From Streptomyces sp. TP-A0356 (GTDB taxonomy: Bacteria > Actinomycetota > Actinomycetes > Streptomycetales > Streptomycetaceae), in assembly GCF_001417775.1 (NCBI RefSeq), contig NZ_BBZJ01000017.1, positions 372,001-436,000 on the forward strand: DNA of 64,000 nt, read 5' to 3'. This document shows, one piece after another, positions 10,661 through 19,212 of the stretch. The notes beneath the pieces are model-generated. The model was given only the letters and a program-made list of their open reading frames with translations, was not told the origin of the DNA and did not search any database. The translations under genes and the position numbers were made by a program. Every line of letters begins with the position of its first letter. Position 1 is the first letter of the stretch.

Positions 10661-10688
10661 ACTTTAGTCCACCCGGTGTTGCGGTCAA
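10661..10688 (-). promoter_or_regulatory. Candidate promoter of the dcw operon
   Basis: On the minus strand, TTGACC and TAAAGT are separated by 16 nt, close to the consensus for vegetative HrdB-type promoters. It points toward rsmH and is the best promoter-like sequence in the divergent region. Confidence 0.5.
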
Positions 10689-10863
10689 TCAACCGGCCTG
10701 CGCGTCGCGCACCCCGCCCGCCGGTGCCGTGCGACGCGACGGGATTCACCCGTTCGACGGAGGCACCACCCTGGTGTGGGTCATGTCACAACAAGCCGCG
10801 ATGACGTTCTTTGTCCGCTCTCACAGCAGGCCTGGATCGGCCGTGACCAGTAACGTCATGGGT

Positions 10864-11406
10864 ATGACGACTTCTGCATCCGTTCCCATCGATCCCGAAG
10901 GCGCCATAGGCGGCCCCGTCACCGATCGCCTCGTGGAGGCCAACCAGCGATACGCCGCGGCGTTCACCGACCCCGGGATGGACGCCCGTCCCGTCCTGCG
11001 TGTCGCGGTCGTGGCCTGCATGGACGCCCGGCTGGACCTGCATGCCGCGCTCGGCCTCGAACTCGGCGACTGTCACACCATCCGCAACGCGGGCGGCGTC
11101 GTCACCGACGACGTGATCCGCTCGCTCACCATCAGCCAGCGGGCGCTCGGCACCCGCAGCGTCGTCCTCATCCACCACACCGGCTGCGGGCTGGAGTCCC
11201 TGACCGAGGAGTTCCGGCACGAGTTGGAGATGGAGGTCGGCCAGCGGCCCGCCTGGGCGGTCGAGGCCTTCCGCGACGTCGACCAGGACGTACGGCAGTC
11301 GATGCAGCGTGTGCGCACCTCCCCCTTCCTGCTGCACACCGACGACGTCCGCGGGTTCGTCTTCGATGTGAGGACGGGACTGCTGCGGGAGATCGACCCC
11401 GCGTGA
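10864..11406 (+). CDS. Beta-class carbonic anhydrase (Rv1284-like)
   Basis: A 180-residue protein resembling the small beta-carbonic anhydrases of actinobacteria, which interconvert CO2 and bicarbonate using zinc. The zinc-site signatures are present: the Cys/Asp motif ACMDARLD and, about 55 residues later, the His and Cys in HHTGCG; RNAGGVVTDDVIRSL is also characteristic. The ATG at 10864 was chosen because homologous N-termini begin near here; ATG 10858 is two codons upstream and the frame extends to 10729. No clear ribosome site is visible. It is a single gene transcribed divergently from dcw. Confidence 0.88.
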   Translation: MTTSASVPIDPEGAIGGPVTDRLVEANQRYAAAFTDPGMDARPVLRVAVVACMDARLDLHAALGLELGDCHTIRNAGGVVTDDVIRSLTISQRALGTRSVVLIHHTGCGLESLTEEFRHELEMEVGQRPAWAVEAFRDVDQDVRQSMQRVRTSPFLLHTDDVRGFVFDVRTGLLREIDPA

Positions 11407-11793
11407 CACCACGCACGGGCGCCCACCTCGGCACCGCGTTCCGTCACTCAACGAACAATCATTCGGACAAGAGTCCCGGCGCGGGTATGCCGACCAGGCC
11501 GTAAGAGCTCCAAACAGAATGGGCGCCCGGCTCGCGGCGCCTGGCACACGCTCGCCTTGCGATCGCACGCGCCAGACGCCGCGAGCTGATCGGACTCCCA
11601 TTCTGTTCGGAGCTCTGAGGCCGACATGTCGCGACCAGTTATCCACAGGCGAGTGACACGAACCGGTAACGGCAACAAGAATGCGGGTGTGGCGTCACGC
11701 GGAACTTTCCCCGCGTGGTGTCCGTGTTTCGGGGTGGGCCGGTCCGCATCGCAGAGCGTCGGCCCGGAGAAAGAACGGGCCGAGGAGGGCCGG
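11407..11793. other. Intergenic region carrying a palindromic element
   Basis: A 387-bp gap between the carbonic anhydrase gene and the moxR operon. Its centre is the inverted-repeat element at 11504-11616. No gene is supported; upstream in-frame codons of the moxR frame in this stretch overlap the element and lack family similarity. Confidence 0.6.
11504..11616. repeat. MITE-like palindromic element, copy 1
   Basis: About 113 bp bounded by 20-nt inverted repeats (11504-11523 and 11597-11616) that match at 19 of 20 positions. Inside is a second inverted repeat (gctcgcggcg / cgccgcgagc). The interior read on the minus strand (gctcgcggcgtctgg, then tcgcaaggcgagcg) resembles the element at 59179-59346, so the two appear to be members of one non-coding family. 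There is no transposase here. Confidence 0.65.
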
Positions 11794-12822
11794 GTGACGA
11801 CCTATGACGATCGAGCGAGCCTTACTGATCTGACCGCCACTGTGGAGCGTGTCCGCAGTTCGGTGGAAGGAGTGATCGAGGGCAAGCCCGAGGTCGTACG
11901 GCTTTCGCTGACCGTGCTGCTCGCCGAGGGGCATCTGCTGATCGAGGATGTGCCCGGCGTCGGCAAGACCATGCTCGCCAAGGCGCTGGCGCGCTCCATC
12001 GACTGCTCGGTGCGGCGCATCCAGTTCACTCCCGACCTCCTGCCCTCGGACATCACGGGCGTCTCCATCTGGGACCAGCAGCGCCGCGACTTCGAGTTCA
12101 AGCCGGGCGCGATCTTCGCCCAGATCGTCATCGGCGACGAGATCAACCGCGCCTCGCCCAAGACCCAGTCCGCGCTCCTGGAGTCGATGGAGGAGCGCCA
12201 GGTCACCATCGACGGCAAGACCTACGAACTGCCCAGCCCCTTCATGGTGGTCGCCACCCAGAACCCGGTCGAGATGGAGGGCACGTACCCGCTGCCGGAG
12301 GCCCAGCGCGACCGGTTCATGGCCCGTGTCTCCATCGGCTACCCCAGCGCGGAGGCCGAGCTGCAGATGCTCGACATCCACGGCGGGGTGAACCCGCTGG
12401 ACGACCTCCAGCCGGTGGCGCACGCGCACGACATCGTGAAGCTGGTCGAGGCCGTCCGCGGCGTCCACGTCGCCGAGCCGGTCCGGCGCTACGCGGTGGA
12501 CCTGGTCTCCGCCACGCGCACGCACCCCGACCTCAGACTCGGCGCCTCACCGCGCGCCACCCTGCACCTGCTGCGCGCGGCGAAGGCCTCCGCGGCCCTG
12601 GGCGGCCGGGAGTACGCGCTGCCGGACGACGTCCAGGCCCTCGCCGTGGCCGTCCTGGCCCACCGTCTGCTGCCCACCGCCCAGGCCCAGCTCAACCGGC
12701 GCACGGCGGAGCAGGTCGTCCAGGAGATCCTGCAGCACACCCCGGTGCCCACCGCGCCCCAGCAACAGTCCGGCCTCACCATGGGCCGCGGCTACGGCCA
12801 GCAGCCGCCCCGGAGGCTGTGA
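11794..12822 (+). CDS. MoxR-family AAA+ ATPase
   Basis: Cytoplasmic AAA+ ATPase of 342 residues, thought to act as a chaperone for the products of its neighbours. It has the Walker A motif PGVGKTMLAK, Walker B IGDEINRASPKTQSALLE, the sensor region ATQNPVEMEGTYPLPEAQRDRF and a C-terminal lid domain. The open frame extends upstream to 11626, but the GTG at 11794 has a GAGGAGGG ribosome site and starts at the usual N-terminus. It forms an operon with the overlapping DUF58 and transglutaminase genes, a common actinobacterial trio. Confidence 0.93.
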   Translation: MTTYDDRASLTDLTATVERVRSSVEGVIEGKPEVVRLSLTVLLAEGHLLIEDVPGVGKTMLAKALARSIDCSVRRIQFTPDLLPSDITGVSIWDQQRRDFEFKPGAIFAQIVIGDEINRASPKTQSALLESMEERQVTIDGKTYELPSPFMVVATQNPVEMEGTYPLPEAQRDRFMARVSIGYPSAEAELQMLDIHGGVNPLDDLQPVAHAHDIVKLVEAVRGVHVAEPVRRYAVDLVSATRTHPDLRLGASPRATLHLLRAAKASAALGGREYALPDDVQALAVAVLAHRLLPTAQAQLNRRTAEQVVQEILQHTPVPTAPQQQSGLTMGRGYGQQPPRRL

Positions 12823-14180
12823 TGACGCACGGGGGGACGGCGCCCACCGCCGGGGAGGAAGGCGGCGGGTTGCGTACCGCGCTGACCGGACTGACCACGC
12901 GCGGGCGCTCCTTCCTGGCCGCCGGCGTCGCGGCCGCGATCTGCGCCTACGTCCTCGGCCAGAGCGATCTTCTCCGGGTCGGGCTGTTGCTCGCCGTGCT
13001 GCCCCTGGTGTGCGCGACGGTCCTGTACCGCACGCGGTACCGGGTCGCGGGCAGCCGCCGGCTGTCCCCCTCCCGGGTGCCCGCGGGTTCCGAGGCCCGG
13101 GTCCATCTGCGGATGGACAACGTCTCGCGGCTGCCCACCGGCCTGCTGATGCTCCAGGACCGGGTGCCGTACGTGCTCGGTCCGCGCCCCCGGTTCGTGC
13201 TGGACCGGGTGGAGGCGGGCGGTCGCCGCGAGGTGTCCTACCGGGTGCGCTCGGACCTGCGCGGCCGCTATCCGCTCGGCCCGCTCCAGCTGCGCCTGAC
13301 CGACCCCTTCGGGATGTGCGAGCTGACCCGCTCCTTCTCGACGTACGACACCCTTACGGTCATCCCCCGCGTGGAGCCGCTGCCCCCGGTGCTGCTCACG
13401 GGTGAGGCCAGGGGGTACGGCGACGGGCGGCAGCGCTCACTGGCGCTGGCGGGCGAGGACGACGTGATCCCGCGCGGCTACCGGCACGGTGACGACCTGC
13501 GCCGGGTGCACTGGCGCTCCACCGCGCGCTACGGCGAGCTGATGGTGCGCCGTGAGGAGCAGCCGCAGCGCGCCCGGTGCACGGTGCTGCTCGACACCCG
13601 GGGCATCGCCTACCGGGGCGCGGGGCCGGACTCGGCCTTCGAGTGGGCGGTGGCGGGCACGGCCTCCACGCTGGTGCACATGCTTGAACGGGGCTTCTCG
13701 GTAAGGCTGTTGACCGACACCGGCAGCTCGGTGCCCGGGGAGGGCGCGGAGGGGTTCGCGGGCGCGAGCAAGGAGTCCGCGGACGCGGCCGGGCTGATGA
13801 TGGACACGCTCGCCGTGATCGACCACTCGGACGGCACGGGCCTGTCACGCGCCTACGACGTGCTGCGCGGCGGGAACGAGGGACTCCTTGTGGCCTTCTT
13901 CGGGGACCTCGACGAGGAGCAGGCCTCGATGGCCGCCAAGATGAGCAGGCGCAGCGGCGGCGCGCTCGCCTTCCTGCTGGACAGCGGCGCCTGGGTGCGC
14001 GAACCGACCGATGTGCCGGGCCCGTTGGACCGGAGCGAGGAGCGGCTGCGGATGCTGCGCGAAGCGGGCTGGGCCGCTGTGCGGGTGCCCCGGGGCGTCT
14101 CGCTCGCGGAGCTGTGGCGCGAGGCGGACCAGCAGCGCACGGGCGTGGGCTGTGTGAGTGGTGCGGAGGGAGGGTCATGA
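12822..14180 (+). CDS. DUF58-domain membrane protein
   Basis: A 452-residue protein with two N-terminal membrane helices and the DUF58 signature (VIPRGYRHGDDLRRVHWRST), followed by a vWA-like C-terminal half. Its function is unknown; partnership with MoxR and transglutaminase suggests a role in envelope assembly or protein maturation. The ATG at 12822 overlaps the moxR stop (TGATG) and follows GGAGG at five nucleotides; the adjacent GTG at 12819 is an alternative. It overlaps the next gene by ATGA. Confidence 0.9.
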   Translation: MTHGGTAPTAGEEGGGLRTALTGLTTRGRSFLAAGVAAAICAYVLGQSDLLRVGLLLAVLPLVCATVLYRTRYRVAGSRRLSPSRVPAGSEARVHLRMDNVSRLPTGLLMLQDRVPYVLGPRPRFVLDRVEAGGRREVSYRVRSDLRGRYPLGPLQLRLTDPFGMCELTRSFSTYDTLTVIPRVEPLPPVLLTGEARGYGDGRQRSLALAGEDDVIPRGYRHGDDLRRVHWRSTARYGELMVRREEQPQRARCTVLLDTRGIAYRGAGPDSAFEWAVAGTASTLVHMLERGFSVRLLTDTGSSVPGEGAEGFAGASKESADAAGLMMDTLAVIDHSDGTGLSRAYDVLRGGNEGLLVAFFGDLDEEQASMAAKMSRRSGGALAFLLDSGAWVREPTDVPGPLDRSEERLRMLREAGWAAVRVPRGVSLAELWREADQQRTGVGCVSGAEGGS

Positions 14181-16684
14181 GCGGGCGGGCGCGGCTGGCG
14201 CTGTGCGCCGCGGCGGCGACGCTGATGGCGGCGTGCGCCCTGCTGCCGCTGGTGGCCCCGGCCACCTGGATCTTCCAGGCGGCCTTCCTGGTCGCGGTGC
14301 AGTCCGCCGTCGGCGCGCTGACCCGACGGGTCCCACTGGCGCGCCCCCTGACCCTCGCCTGTCAGACGACGGTCAGCCTGTTGCTGCTCACGCTGACCTT
14401 CGCCCGCGGCCAGTCCATCGTCGGGTTCATCCCCGGCCCCGACGCCCTCCGCCACTTCGCGGAGCTGTTGCGGTCGGGCTCGGACGACGTCGGGCGGTAT
14501 GCGATCCCGGCACCGCTGACCCCCGGGATCCGGCTGATGATCGTCGGCGGGGTCCTGCTGATCGGGTTGCTGGTGGACGCGGTGGCGGTGACGTTCCGTG
14601 CCGCGGCGCCCGCCGGGCTTCCGCTGCTCGCCCTGTACTCGGTGGCCGCGGGCCTCTCCAACGGCGGCACCGACTGGCTGTGGTTCCTCGTCGCCGCGAG
14701 CGGCTATCTGATGCTGTTGCTGGCCGAGGGCCGCGACCGGCTCTCCCAGTGGGGGCGGGTCTTCAGCGGCGCGCCCCGCACCACGGTTGCGGACTCCGGC
14801 GGCGCGGTCGCCCCCGTGCGCACCGGTCGGCGTATCGGCGCGGTCGCGCTGGGCGTCGCCCTGGTGGTCCCGCTCGCCCTGCCCTCGCTGCGGGGCGGGC
14901 TGCTGGACGGCACGGGGGGCGGTGTCGGAGCGGGCATCGGCGACGGCAGCACGATCTCCGCGGTCAACCCGCTGGTGTCCCTGCGCGACAGCCTGAACGT
15001 GAGTCAGGACCGTCAGGTGATGGCGTACCGCACCAACACGGACGACAACCAGGACATGTATCTGCGGATCGTCGCCCTGGACGACTTCGACGGCACCACC
15101 TGGAAGCCCGCCCAACGGCACATCGTCGCCGTACCGGACAGACTGCCCACGCCGACAGGTCTGGCGGGCAGCGTGCGGCGGACCGAGATCGAGACGCGGA
15201 TCTCGGCGGCGGACTGGTACGCGCAGGACTGGCTGCCGATGCCGTACCCCCCGACCAGCGTGAAGATCAACGGCAGCTGGCGGTACGAGCCGGTGGGCCG
15301 CACCCTCGTCGGTGACCACGGGCAGAACACACGGGGCCTGCAGTACGCGGTGAAGAGCCTGATCGTCCAGCCGACGGCGGAGCAGCTGGCCACGGCGCCG
15401 GAGCCGCCGGCATCGCTCAGGCGCGAGTTCACGAAGGTTCCGGCGTCCCTGCCGGCGGTGGTGGCGCGGACTGCCCGGAAGGTGACCACCGGGTCGTACA
15501 ACCACTACGAGCAAGCGGTCAAGCTGCAGGACTACTTCGCCGTCTCCGGCGGGTTCACGTACAACACGCAGGTGCAGGCCGGCAGCGGGGCCGGGGCGAT
15601 CGGGCGGTTCCTGAAGGACAAGCAGGGCTTCTGCGTGCACTTCTCCTTCGCGATGGCCGCGATGGCCCGGACGCTGGGGATACCGGCGCGGGTCGCGGTG
15701 GGCTTCACCCCGGGTGTGCCGCAGGCGGACGGTTCGATGTCGGTCGGGCTGCGGGACGCGCACGCATGGCCCGAGCTGTACTTCGAGGGCGTGGGCTGGA
15801 CCCGCTTCGAGCCGACCCCGAACCGTGGGTCGACGCCTTCGTACACGCAGTCGGACGCACCGACCGGGGACAGCCCGGCCGTGCCGCGGCCGTCGGTGTC
15901 GTCGTCCACGATGCCGTCCATCGCGCCCTCGGCGAGCGAGAGCTGCTCGGCGAGCATGCGGAAGCTGGAGGCGTGCCCGACCCAGTCCGCGCAGGCCGCG
16001 GCGGGCTCCGGGGACGGTGGACCGCCGTGGTACCGGATCCTCGTGTGGGCACTGCTGGGGCTGGCCCTGGTCGCGGTGCCGCTGGCGCCGATGCTGTGGC
16101 GGCTCAGAAGCCGGTCGGTGCGGCTGGCCTCCGCCCGGCACGCGCCGTCCACCCTGCCGCTGCGCCGGGTGGAGAGCCACGAGGGCGGGGCGGGTGCGCG
16201 CCGCACGGACGAGGTCGGGGTGAGCGCCCTGCCGGGCGAGGCGCCTCCGGAAGTGATGGCCGAGGTCGTCGTGGGGCACACCCTGGCCGTGTGGCGCGAG
16301 CTCACGGACACCGCGTGGGACTACGGCATTCCGCCGGACGACGCCCTGACCCCGCGGAAGGCCGCCGAGCGGATCGTGCGGCTCGGCGGGCTGGACGCAC
16401 CGACGGCCGAGGCCGTGCAGCGGGTGGCCGGAGCCGTGGAGCAGGTGCTCTTCGCCCCGCAGCCGCGTTCCCGTGCCGGTCTGGTCGACGATGTGCGCAC
16501 TCTGCGGGCGGCACTGCGGTCCACGGCCGACCGGCGGGCCCGGGTGCGTGCGGTGGTGGCACCGCGCTCGGCCATGCGTGCCCTGTGGGCCGCCGGCGAC
16601 CGCTGGGCGGCTGTCAGAGCTCGCTGGGCGGAGCGCTGGGCGATCCTGATGCGGCGCCCGTCCGGACAGCAGGGCGGCGGCTGA
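14177..16684 (+). CDS. Transglutaminase-like membrane protein (TgpA type)
   Basis: An 835-residue membrane protein. The N-terminal third holds about six membrane helices (DUF3488/TgpA type); an extracytoplasmic region ends in a transglutaminase core with the catalytic Cys in GFCVHFSFAMAAMARTLGIPARV and the His in DAHAWPELYFEGVGW. A further membrane helix and a DUF4129-like C-terminal domain follow. The ATG at 14177 overlaps the previous stop (ATGA) and has GGAGGGAGGG upstream. It completes the MoxR-DUF58-transglutaminase operon; substrate unknown. Confidence 0.92.
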   Translation: MSGRARLALCAAAATLMAACALLPLVAPATWIFQAAFLVAVQSAVGALTRRVPLARPLTLACQTTVSLLLLTLTFARGQSIVGFIPGPDALRHFAELLRSGSDDVGRYAIPAPLTPGIRLMIVGGVLLIGLLVDAVAVTFRAAAPAGLPLLALYSVAAGLSNGGTDWLWFLVAASGYLMLLLAEGRDRLSQWGRVFSGAPRTTVADSGGAVAPVRTGRRIGAVALGVALVVPLALPSLRGGLLDGTGGGVGAGIGDGSTISAVNPLVSLRDSLNVSQDRQVMAYRTNTDDNQDMYLRIVALDDFDGTTWKPAQRHIVAVPDRLPTPTGLAGSVRRTEIETRISAADWYAQDWLPMPYPPTSVKINGSWRYEPVGRTLVGDHGQNTRGLQYAVKSLIVQPTAEQLATAPEPPASLRREFTKVPASLPAVVARTARKVTTGSYNHYEQAVKLQDYFAVSGGFTYNTQVQAGSGAGAIGRFLKDKQGFCVHFSFAMAAMARTLGIPARVAVGFTPGVPQADGSMSVGLRDAHAWPELYFEGVGWTRFEPTPNRGSTPSYTQSDAPTGDSPAVPRPSVSSSTMPSIAPSASESCSASMRKLEACPTQSAQAAAGSGDGGPPWYRILVWALLGLALVAVPLAPMLWRLRSRSVRLASARHAPSTLPLRRVESHEGGAGARRTDEVGVSALPGEAPPEVMAEVVVGHTLAVWRELTDTAWDYGIPPDDALTPRKAAERIVRLGGLDAPTAEAVQRVAGAVEQVLFAPQPRSRAGLVDDVRTLRAALRSTADRRARVRAVVAPRSAMRALWAAGDRWAAVRARWAERWAILMRRPSGQQGGG

Positions 16685-16775
16685 CACCCGGCGGGCTTCC
16701 GCCCTGGGGCGCTGCTCCTGTTCCGGTACGCGGTGGGCCGTCGTCGCGGCATGGCAAGTCGTCAACGCATGACAT

Positions 16776-16809
16776 CAGGGGGCGACCACCTCTCGGTGGT
16801 CGCCCCCTG
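16776..16809. terminator. Bidirectional terminator hairpin
   Basis: A perfect 14-bp stem (cagggggcgaccac / gtggtcgccccctg) with a 6-nt loop lies between the transglutaminase gene and the convergent DUF3040 gene, so it can serve both. Confidence 0.8.
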
Positions 16810-16844
16810 CACGAATGTCTCCGTGTCCTCGGCTCTCGCCCGGG

Positions 16845-17228
16845 CTAATGGCCCTGTTCGTCCCGGCGCCGCTGCCAGCGCTGTTCGATGCGGTCCATCA
16901 TGGAGCGTCGCTGCCGGACCTGCCTGCGGACGCCCGGCGCCGCCTGCTCGCCCGGTTTGGGGACCTTGCGCCAACTGGTCACGGCGAGCACGGCGCAGCC
17001 CAGCATGACGAGGAACCCGACCACGCTGATCCAGATCTGCTGTGCGACCATTCCGGCCATGAGGAGCGCGATACCCACCAGGAAGCCCGCGGCCGCCTGG
17101 TAGACCCGTCGCCGGGTGTACGTACGCAGCCCGCTTCCCTCAAGCGCTGTCGCGAACTTGGGATCTTCGGCGTACAGCGCTCGCTCCATCTGCTCGAGCA
17201 TTCGCTGCTCGTGCTCCGAGAGCGGCAC
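16845..17228 (-). CDS. DUF3040 small membrane protein
   Basis: A 127-residue protein typical of actinobacterial DUF3040: an N-terminal segment PLSEHEQRMLEQMERALYAEDP, then two hydrophobic helices (around residues 45-85) and a basic Arg-rich tail. Function is unknown; these genes are often near division loci. The GTG at 17228 was chosen over upstream codons because it has GGAGG seven nucleotides away and starts exactly at the conserved SEHE motif. Confidence 0.9.
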   Translation of the reverse strand: MPLSEHEQRMLEQMERALYAEDPKFATALEGSGLRTYTRRRVYQAAAGFLVGIALLMAGMVAQQIWISVVGFLVMLGCAVLAVTSWRKVPKPGEQAAPGVRRQVRQRRSMMDRIEQRWQRRRDEQGH

Positions 17229-17505
17229 GGAGTCCTCCTCATCGTGCAGTCGCCTGGGCGACCGGGGGGTCCCCTTCAGGATAGGCAGGGAATCGCCCCC
17301 TTGAAACCCGCCCCTCTGCGCCAATTGGCCAACCGAGATCCGCCATGGCCGTCCCGGCTCGCTGAGGCTTCCATTCCCCAGCGGCCGACCCGTCATGCCG
17401 GGCGGTCTCTCTCGATCATACGGCGCACACCGCCCTGTGGGGGGGCCTGTGGCGTACTCCATCCGCCGCCAAGCCGCTGATCAGCGGCGGGTCACGGGAG
17501 CCGGC

Positions 17506-18276
17506 TCAGGCCTCCGCCGCCCCCTGGGTCTCACCGAGGACATGGAGTTGCGTGGCCACGGAGTGGAACGCGGGGACCTCGGCGGCCGCGGACTCCAGCT
17601 TGAGCAGCGCCTCCAGGGCGCCGGGTTCGGTGTCGACCAGGACGCCGGGGACGAGGTCCGCGAAGACCCGGACACCGTGCACGGCGCCGACGCTCAGGCC
17701 CGCGTCCTCGACGAGCGCGGTGAGCTGCTCGGCGGTGAAGCGGCGCGGCACGGGGTCGCCCGCCCCCCAGCGGCCGTTCGGGTCCTCCAGCGCCTGCTTG
17801 GCCTCCTTGAAGTGCCCGGCGAGGGCCCGCGCGAGCACGGCTCCGCCGAGACCGGCGGCGAGCAGGCTCAGAACGCCGTCGGGGCGCAGCGCGGCGACCA
17901 CGTTGCGGACACCCTCGGCGGGGTCGTCCACGTACTCCAGGACGCCGTGGCACAGCACTACGTCGTAGCCACCGGGCTGCACCACGTCGAAGAGGCCGTG
18001 GGCGTCGCCCTGGACGCCCCGGACCCGGTCGGCGACACCGGCTTCGGCGGCCCGGCGCTCCAGGGCGAACAACGCGTTCGGGCTGGGGTCGACGACCGTG
18101 ACACGGTGGCCGAGGCGGGCGACGGGCACGGCGAAGTTGCCGCTGCCGCCGCCGGTGTCGAGGACGTCCAGCACATCCCGCCCCGTGGCCTTGACGCGGC
18201 GGTCGAGGGCGTCCTTGAGGACCTCCCAGACCACGGCGGTACGGAGAGAGGCGCGGGGGCGCATCGGGTCCGACAC
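17506..18276 (-). CDS. SAM-dependent methyltransferase
   Basis: A 256-residue class I methyltransferase with the SAM-binding glycine-rich motif LDTGGGSGNFAVPVA, motif II VTVVDPSPNA and a VVLCHGVLEYVDDP segment, similar to the UbiE/SmtA type. The substrate cannot be told from sequence. GTG at 18276 has GAGGAG nine nucleotides upstream. It sits alone between the DUF3040 gene and the HEPN-domain gene on the same strand. Confidence 0.85.
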   Translation of the reverse strand: MSDPMRPRASLRTAVVWEVLKDALDRRVKATGRDVLDVLDTGGGSGNFAVPVARLGHRVTVVDPSPNALFALERRAAEAGVADRVRGVQGDAHGLFDVVQPGGYDVVLCHGVLEYVDDPAEGVRNVVAALRPDGVLSLLAAGLGGAVLARALAGHFKEAKQALEDPNGRWGAGDPVPRRFTAEQLTALVEDAGLSVGAVHGVRVFADLVPGVLVDTEPGALEALLKLESAAAEVPAFHSVATQLHVLGETQGAAEA

Positions 18277-18480
18277 GGCAGTTGACTCCTCGGCGCGGCA
18301 CCGCCTGGTGTACGGCGGAGCGATCGGACGGCCTTCCGGCCCCGGTACCAGGGCGAAAGGCTTCAGGCGCCTCCACCCTATTGCCTCTCGCGCACTGCCC
18401 GGAGCCCCGACCCACTCCGCTCCCGTCCGGGCCGGCGGGCCCCGGCCCGCCCCCGTCGACGGCCCCGCGACGCCCCGGGC

Positions 18481-19020
18481 TCAGCCCGCGTCCGGGATCT
18501 CGCGGTCCCCCTCCTGCCGGGGCTGTGGGAGCACCGGCTGGAGCACCAGCATCCGTTCGACCAGCCGCAGGAACATCGCCACGTCGCGTATCAGATCGTC
18601 CGCGTCGCGGGTGCTGGCCGCGCCCTGGATGCCGGCCTCGGCGCGGGCGCGCCGGGAGGCGCCCGAGGCGAACAGCGCACTCCACTCAGTGAGTTCGGGC
18701 GCGATCTCGGGGAGCACTTCCCAGGCGCTCCTGATCCTGGCGCGGCGCCGCGCCGTGGGCTCCGGGCGCCCGCGCGCCGCGAGGACGGCGGCCGCCGTGC
18801 GCAGGGCCGCCAGATGGGCGGTCGCATACCGCTCGTTGGGCGTTTCGAGGACGGTCGCCTCGTCGAGTCCGGCGCGGGCCTGGGCGAGCAGGTCGAGCGC
18901 GGCGGGCGGGGCCGTGGCCCGGCGCAGCACGGGGTGCACGTCGGCCGCCGGGCCGGTCAGTGAGGGGGCAGGGCCGGTGCCGCGGCGCCGGCGTGCGGCG
19001 GCTGCGTGGTCGCTGGCCAT
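18481..19020 (-). CDS. SAV_6107-family HEPN-domain protein
   Basis: A 179-residue helical protein that matches the SAV_6107-type HEPN family of streptomycetes. Characteristic segments are LDLLAQARAGLDEA, ERYATAHLAALRTAAAVLAARGRP and AWEVLPEIAPELTEWSALFASGA. HEPN folds include RNases, but I see no clear RX4-6H motif, so catalysis should not be assumed. The ATG at 19020 has AGGAGG upstream. It is divergent from the ABC/YhgE operon. Confidence 0.8.
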   Translation of the reverse strand: MASDHAAAARRRRGTGPAPSLTGPAADVHPVLRRATAPPAALDLLAQARAGLDEATVLETPNERYATAHLAALRTAAAVLAARGRPEPTARRRARIRSAWEVLPEIAPELTEWSALFASGASRRARAEAGIQGAASTRDADDLIRDVAMFLRLVERMLVLQPVLPQPRQEGDREIPDAG

Positions 19021-19110
19021 GACGAACCTCCTGTCGTCTGTGTGACGGCACTGTGGCCGTATGTGCTCATCGTGCGGTATGGCACTGACAATCCGTTCCG
19101 ACCTGGGCTT

Positions 19111-19139
19111 TTGCTTCGCTCATGGGTTCGGGGTAGCTT
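19111..19139 (+). promoter_or_regulatory. Candidate promoter of the ABC/YhgE/TetR operon
   Basis: TTGCTT and TAGCTT are separated by 17 nt, upstream of the ATP-binding gene. The operator-like palindrome at 19144-19157 would cover the transcription start. Confidence 0.5.
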
Positions 19140-19143
19140 TTGC

Positions 19144-19157
19144 ACTGACCAGTCAGT
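19144..19157. promoter_or_regulatory. TetR-type operator candidate
   Basis: ACTGAC-CA-GTCAGT is an inverted repeat with perfect 6-nt arms, placed just downstream of the -10 box. The operon it precedes ends in a TetR gene, so autoregulation is the simple reading. Confidence 0.55.
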
Positions 19158-19212
19158 TCAAAAGACGCGGCCCGTGACCCGGGCCGGCCGACCAGGGGAG
19201 AACAAGGGGGGC

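Larger units (their letters stand above)
10425..10863. other. Divergent intergenic region upstream of dcw operon and carbonic anhydrase gene
   Basis: A 439-bp region between rsmH (minus) and the carbonic anhydrase gene (plus). It holds a minus-strand promoter candidate at 10661-10688 and a strong hairpin at 10585-10613, giving the dcw mRNA a leader of roughly 230 nt. I see no convincing small gene and no mraZ, which precedes rsmH in many bacteria. Confidence 0.6.
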
